From the NCBI RefSeq assembly GCF_019175385.1, contig NC_083343.1, positions 51,606,457 to 51,670,456 on the forward strand: a stretch of 64,000 nucleotides of DNA, given 5' to 3'. The notes beneath the pieces are model-generated. The model was not told where the DNA came from, ran no database searches, and saw nothing but the letters and a program-made list of their open reading frames with translations. The DNA is from Lycium barbarum (Eukaryota > Streptophyta > Magnoliopsida > Solanales > Solanaceae). Positions 59,605 through 64,000 of this stretch are shown here, piece after piece. Each line of letters starts with the position of its first letter. The stretch's first letter is position 1. A program made the translations under genes and the position numbers.

Positions 59605-59608
59605 AGAA
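59600..59608. other. RT7/RT8 deletion junction
   Basis: To the right, minus-strand RT8 reads [11 protein letters not shown] (integrase GPY/F approach). To the left is RT7 gag just before SQRRPPVPRCSQCG. Missing between them are the RT8 chromodomain, polypurine tract and 3' LTR and the RT7 5' LTR, primer site and gag start. A TTTC/T match of one to three bases at the join suggests end joining. Confidence 0.88.
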
Positions 59609-60803
59609 ATACCCAATCACCAACCTGGAATTCCAAAGGACGACGTCGTTGGTCGGCGTATGATTTATGTCGACTCTGGGCTGCCAATAGTCGCTCCCGA
59701 ATAAGTTTCACCTTATCAACGGCCTGCTGGATCATATCTGGGCCGATTAATTCTATCTCGCCAATATCAAACCAGCCGATAGGTGACCTGTATTTCCAAC
59801 CATACAGAGCCTCGTACGGAGCCATCTGGATGCTGGAATGGTAGCTGTTATTATAAGCAAATTCAATCAATGGCAAGTGATCCTCCCAGCTACCTCTGAA
59901 ATCGATAACACAGGCCCGTAACATATCTTCAAGTGTCTGGATAGTGCGCTCGGCCTGTCCGTCACTCTGACGATGGAAAGCTGTGCTCAGGCTCAGCTGA
60001 GTCCCTAATCCTTCCTGAAACGATCTCCTGAAGTTCGCCGTGAACTGAGCACCTCTGTCAGTGATAATAGATATAGGAACTCCATGAAGCTTCACTATTT
60101 CTTTAATATAAAGCCTGGCATAATCCTCGGCGGAATAAGTAGTTCTGACGGGGAGAAAATGGGCTGATTTTGTCAGCCTATCAACAATAACCCAGATGGA
60201 ATCATACTTCGGTGGAGTGCGAGGCAACCCTGTAATGAAGTCCATATTAATGATCTCCCACTTCCACGTCGGAATTTCCATTTCCTGCAACAGTCCACCC
60301 GGTTTCTGGTGTTCAATCTTGACCTGCTGACAATTGGGACACTGGGCGACGAACTCGGCGATGTCCCGTTTCATGCCATCCCACCAGTATAAGCATCGGA
60401 GATCATGGTACATCTTCGTAGACCCAGGATGGACCGAATAGCGAGCATAATGTGCCTCGCTCATAACCTGCTGCCGAAGGCCTGCAATATCAGGTACACA
60501 CAACCTGCCCTTAAATAATAAAGTCCCGTCCGGAGTGAACTCGAACGGAGTCTTCTCCTTATCATAGGCTGTGTCTCTGTATCGTGCCAAAACAGGATCT
60601 TCATATTGATGCCGCTTGATATCTTCCTTAATAGATGATTCAGAAACCCCTCGGACAGAAATCCGTGTACCTCCAGAATCGGCCAGACGAACCCCAAGAT
60701 TAGCCAACTGATAAATGTCACGTACTATCTCTCTCCTGTCTGGCTGTAAATCTACCAAGCAGCCCATAGATTTTCGGCTAAGCGCATCTGTAACAACATT
60801 AGG
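59605..60803 (-). pseudogene. Integrase region of RT8 (pseudogene)
   Basis: Minus strand from the end of RNase H ([13 protein letters not shown]) through the integrase zinc domain ([10 protein letters not shown]...CPNCQQVK), D,D,E core ([22 protein letters not shown]) to QVGDWVFL, where the RT7 junction cuts it. The three catalytic residues are present. The open frame continues out of frame through RT7 gag DNA to 59475, giving a chimeric frame without meaning. Confidence 0.9.
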
Positions 60804-61297
60804 AGCTCCAGCCACCTCCGCTGCCGCAAATTAAGCTCTTTCTGCCTGAAAATATACTGGAGACTCTTATGATCTGTATAGATATCAACATGAACGCCAT
60901 ATAAATAATGTCTCCATATCTTCAGGGCATGGATCACCGCTGCAAGCTCCAGATCGTGAGTAGGATAATTCTTTTCATGCTTTTTCAATTGCCGAGAAGC
61001 ATAAGCTATAACTCTGCCGTGCTGCATCAATACACAGCCCAATCCCATGCCAGAAGCGTCACAATAAATAACATATCCATCGGGTCCCTCTGGAAGAGTC
61101 AGAACTGGGGCTGTAGTCAACTTTTCTTTCAGCAACTGGAAGCTTCGTTCACAAGCATCAGTCCACTGGAACTTGGCTCCCTTCTGAGTTAGCCTTGTCA
61201 AAGGCACTGAAATCGAAGCAAACATTTCCACAAATCTTCTGTAATAGCCAGCTAACCCCAGGAAACTACGTACCTCTGTGGGCGTCGTGGGTCTGGG
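60804..61297 (-). pseudogene. End of reverse transcriptase and RNase H of RT8 (pseudogene)
   Basis: Minus strand: [13 protein letters not shown] connection, then RNase H with [29 protein letters not shown] and [11 protein letters not shown]. After RQRRWLEL about 46 bases present in RT3 ([15 protein letters not shown] region) are replaced by three, a net 43-bp loss that shifts the frame near 60804. Confidence 0.9.
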
Positions 61298-64000
61298 CTA
61301 ATTTTTCATGGCATCAATCTTCTGTGTATCCACCCGGACACCATCAGCTGCAATAATATGCCCCAGGAATGCCACTGAAGCCAGCCAGAATTCACATTTA
61401 GAAAATTTTGCATATAATTTCTGATGCCGAAGTACTACTAATACCGCTCTCAGATGATCTGCGTGCTCTGCCTCGGACCGAGAATAGACCAGAATGTCAT
61501 CGATAAATACAATTACGAACATATCCAAGAATGGTCTGAATACCCCGTTCATTAGATCCATGAATACCGCAGGAGCATTAGTCAGCCCAAAAGACATAAC
61601 TCTGAATTCATAATGCCCATATCTGGTCCGGAATGTTGTCTTAGGAATATCGGCCTCCCGCACCCGTACCTGATGATAGCCAGACCGAAGATCTATCTTC
61701 GAAAAATACTTGGCGCCCTGCAACTGATCAAACAAATCGTCAATTCTGGGGAGGGGGTATTTATTCTTTATGGTTACCTTATTCAGCTGTCGATAATCAA
61801 TACACATACGCAACGACCCGTCTTTCTTACGCACAAATAATACCGGGGCTCCCCAAGGCGAAGTACTAGGTCTAATGAAGCCTTTTTCTAACAGATCCTT
61901 CAACTGCTCTTTCAGTTCTTTCAATTCTGCCGGTGCCATTCTGTACGGGGGAATAGATATCGGCTGAGTATATGGAAGCAAATCAATAGAAAAATCTATC
62001 TCCCGCTCCGGAGGAAGGCCTGGAAGCTCATCTGGGAATACATCTGGAAATTCATTAACCACGGGAACTGACTGAAGAGTCGGCGTTTCTGTTGTCAAGT
62101 CTTGTACCCAGACCAGATGATAAAAATAACCCTTTCTGATCATTTTCTTCGCCTTAAGGTATGAAATAAACTTACCTTTCGGCGATGCTGTATTACCGGC
62201 CCATTCTATAACTGGCTCCCCGGGAAACTGGAAACGAACTACCTTATTTTGGCAGTCAACATTAGCATAACAGGAGGCTAGCCAGTCCATTCCCATAATA
62301 ACATCGAACTCGACCATATCTAACTCCACCAGATCTGCCTTAGTGTCACGGCCACATACAATTACGAAACAGTTTTTATATACCTGCTTTGCTACAATAA
62401 AGTCCCCAATCGGTGTGGCTACCTCAAACGGCTCTATAGGTTCAGATGTTATACCAATTGTACTAGCAACCAGAGGAGAAATATATGACAAGGTCGAACC
62501 TGGATCAATCAATGCATACACAGACCGAGAGAAAACCAATAATGTACCTGTAACGACATTAGGCAATGCCTCCTGATCCTGGCGGCTGGACAGAGCATAA
62601 ATGTGGTTCGAAGGACCGCTAGTACTAGAAGCTCCACCACGGCCTCTGCCGCGACCCGCTGGTGCTGAAGTACCCGGCCCCGTAGGGCGCATAGCCACTG
62701 ATGAAGATGAAGACCCGGCGGCTGATCTGGTAGGCTGCGCTGCACCACCCGAACTACCCTTATACGGGCAATCTCTCACAGAATGGCCCTGGCGGCCACA
62801 AGAAAAACATGCACCGGTGGCTCTGTAGCACTCCTCAGGATGGTATCTGCCACAGTAAGAACACTGAGGCCTAGGTGGCCTCGTCTGACCAGAACCCCTG
62901 TCTGTCCGCGAACCTGAAGCCCTGGAGCTCTGACCTGCTCCTGAATACCCTGGGCTATCAAATCTACGACCTGTAGGCTGTAAAGGTGCGCTCTGTGCCG
63001 GCTGGGATAGATGTCTGCTAGGCTGCTGCGGCTGCTGAGGCTGTCTGCCCCGAAAATCTCCAGAATACCCAGATGATCTGGCCCTCTTGGGCTGTCTCCG
63101 ATCCTGACTCCTATTAGGCTGACGCTCCCTATGCCGGTCCTCCATGCCCTGGGCGTGCGCCTGAATCCGGGCAATATCCATCCCGGGCTGAGCAGCCAAT
63201 ACCAAACAACTGTCGACAAAATAACGGTCCAGCCCCATAATGTACCTGTGCATCCTGTCAGCTATAGTAGCTACCACAGCAGGTGCGTATCGGGCCAATG
63301 AGTCGAACTCCATACTGTACTCTCGAACACTGCGACCCCTCTGTCTCAGCAATAAGAATCTGTCAGCCTTGGCCCGCCGTAACTCCGGAGGCAGAAAATG
63401 GCTATGAAAAGCCTGAGAAAAATCATCCCAAACTGCTGGGGGAGCGCCGTCGCCTCTGGATAACTCCCATGACTCGTACCAATTTGCCGCTACATCATAC
63501 AACCGGTACGAAGCCAATGTGACTGACTCTGTCGCGGAAGCATTAATAAACTGTAAGGTGCGCCGCATCTTCCTGATAAACTCCTCGGGATCCTCCTCGG
63601 GCTTTGTCCCGAAGAACTCTGGAGGGCCACAAGTAAAGAACTCACGGGCTCTCGAACTGTCACGCCTGTAAGCCCGGTCACCTCCCAGTCCGTGCCCCTG
63701 AACCTGTCCTGCCACAAGTCTGGTCAATAGCTGGACTGCCTCTCTCATAGTCTGATCCTCAGTCCCTGGCCGTGGAGCTGGGGGCTCAGGTACTGGAATC
63801 TCGGGAGCTGGCGGTGGAGCCACCCCCCGACCTGCAGCTGCTGCTGCTCCAATCTCCTCTACATGTGGCGGTGTGGAAGAGCCCTCTGCCGGGGGCAAAA
63901 TATCAGGAGCAATATGAGCATGGGCCCTGGTAACCCTCTGGGCCCGACTAGTCTCTCCCACAGCTGCTGCCTTGGCCGTTTGGGCCGCTGTCGCCTTCTT
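61298..64000 (-). pseudogene. gag-protease-reverse transcriptase of RT8 (5' end outside window)
   Basis: One long frame from the window end to TAG at 61298-61300. Capsid domain ([36 protein letters not shown]), Arg/Gln/Ser-rich linker, CCHC knuckle [14 protein letters not shown], protease [12 protein letters not shown], reverse transcriptase ([26 protein letters not shown]). The stop replaces the Trp of the conserved [11 protein letters not shown] motif (TGG to TAG). Everything before it looks intact, so Gag and protease could still be made if transcribed. Confidence 0.92.

Larger units (their letters stand above)
59605..64000 (-). mobile_element. RT8: chromovirus of the RT3 family, both ends missing
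   Basis: Minus-strand gag, protease, reverse transcriptase, RNase H and most of integrase. The right side runs off the window a few codons from the gag start ([14 protein letters not shown]... reads to base 64000). Protein is close to RT3 throughout, in the opposite orientation about 45 kb away. Inactive: one stop, one 43-bp net deletion and the fusion to RT7. Confidence 0.9.

Noticed and set aside
59475..60815. 446-codon minus-strand frame as one gene
   Set aside because: The last ~45 codons are RT7 gag DNA read out of frame after the RT7/RT8 junction; the rest is RT8 integrase.

Overview
This window is repeat-dense plant nuclear DNA. I see no host protein gene, tRNA or intact rRNA gene. 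Almost everything is Ty3/gypsy LTR retrotransposon. The integrases end in a GPY/F module plus a chromodomain, the primer sites match initiator tRNA-Met, and the LTRs are long (1.8 to 3.2 kb). This fits plant chromoviruses of the Del/Tekay type. LTR and gag style suggest a eudicot, most likely Solanaceae (inference). Nesting, shared LTRs, a solo LTR and many C-to-T stop codons point to old, methylated heterochromatin with a few younger insertions.

Layout, left to right. RT1 (<1-3862, minus) is a non-autonomous element. Its 873-bp interior has no gag or pol but carries a 5S rRNA-derived segment. RT1 sits in the damaged 5' LTR of RT2 (3863-22162, plus), a dead chromovirus. RT2 is split in its reverse transcriptase by RT3 (6586-19171, plus), a young element with near-identical 3.2-kb LTRs, a TAAAA target duplication and a 1043-bp tandem duplication inside pol. 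RT2 shares its right LTR (22163-23766) with RT4 (to 30974, plus), giving LTR-body-LTR-body-LTR, and both bodies carry the same inactivating lesions. Next comes old degenerate DNA (30975-37970), split by a perfect solo LTR (34624-36425, TSD ATTTC).

The right half is mostly minus strand. An LTR fragment (37971-38790) is interrupted by RT5 (38791-53268). RT5 is itself split in integrase by RT6 (42847-51140, plus, TSD TGGAT). RT6 is a second non-autonomous element with the same 5S-derived segment as RT1. RT7 (53269-59604, minus) is inserted in the RT5 protease and fused by deletion to RT8 (59605-64000+, minus), a relative of RT3.

How the parts relate: the RT3 and RT8 families encode, or once encoded, Gag, protease, reverse transcriptase, RNase H and integrase. 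RT1 and RT6 keep only cis signals (LTRs, primer site, leader hairpin, polypurine tract) and would need such proteins in trans. The most unusual observations are the 5S-derived module inside RT1 and RT6, and a set of RNA-like dyads that recur at fixed places across otherwise diverged families: a perfect 8-bp hairpin beside the polypurine tract, a covarying double hairpin about 420-490 nt from the LTR 3' end, a leader hairpin after the primer site, and an 18-bp palindrome in the LTR.
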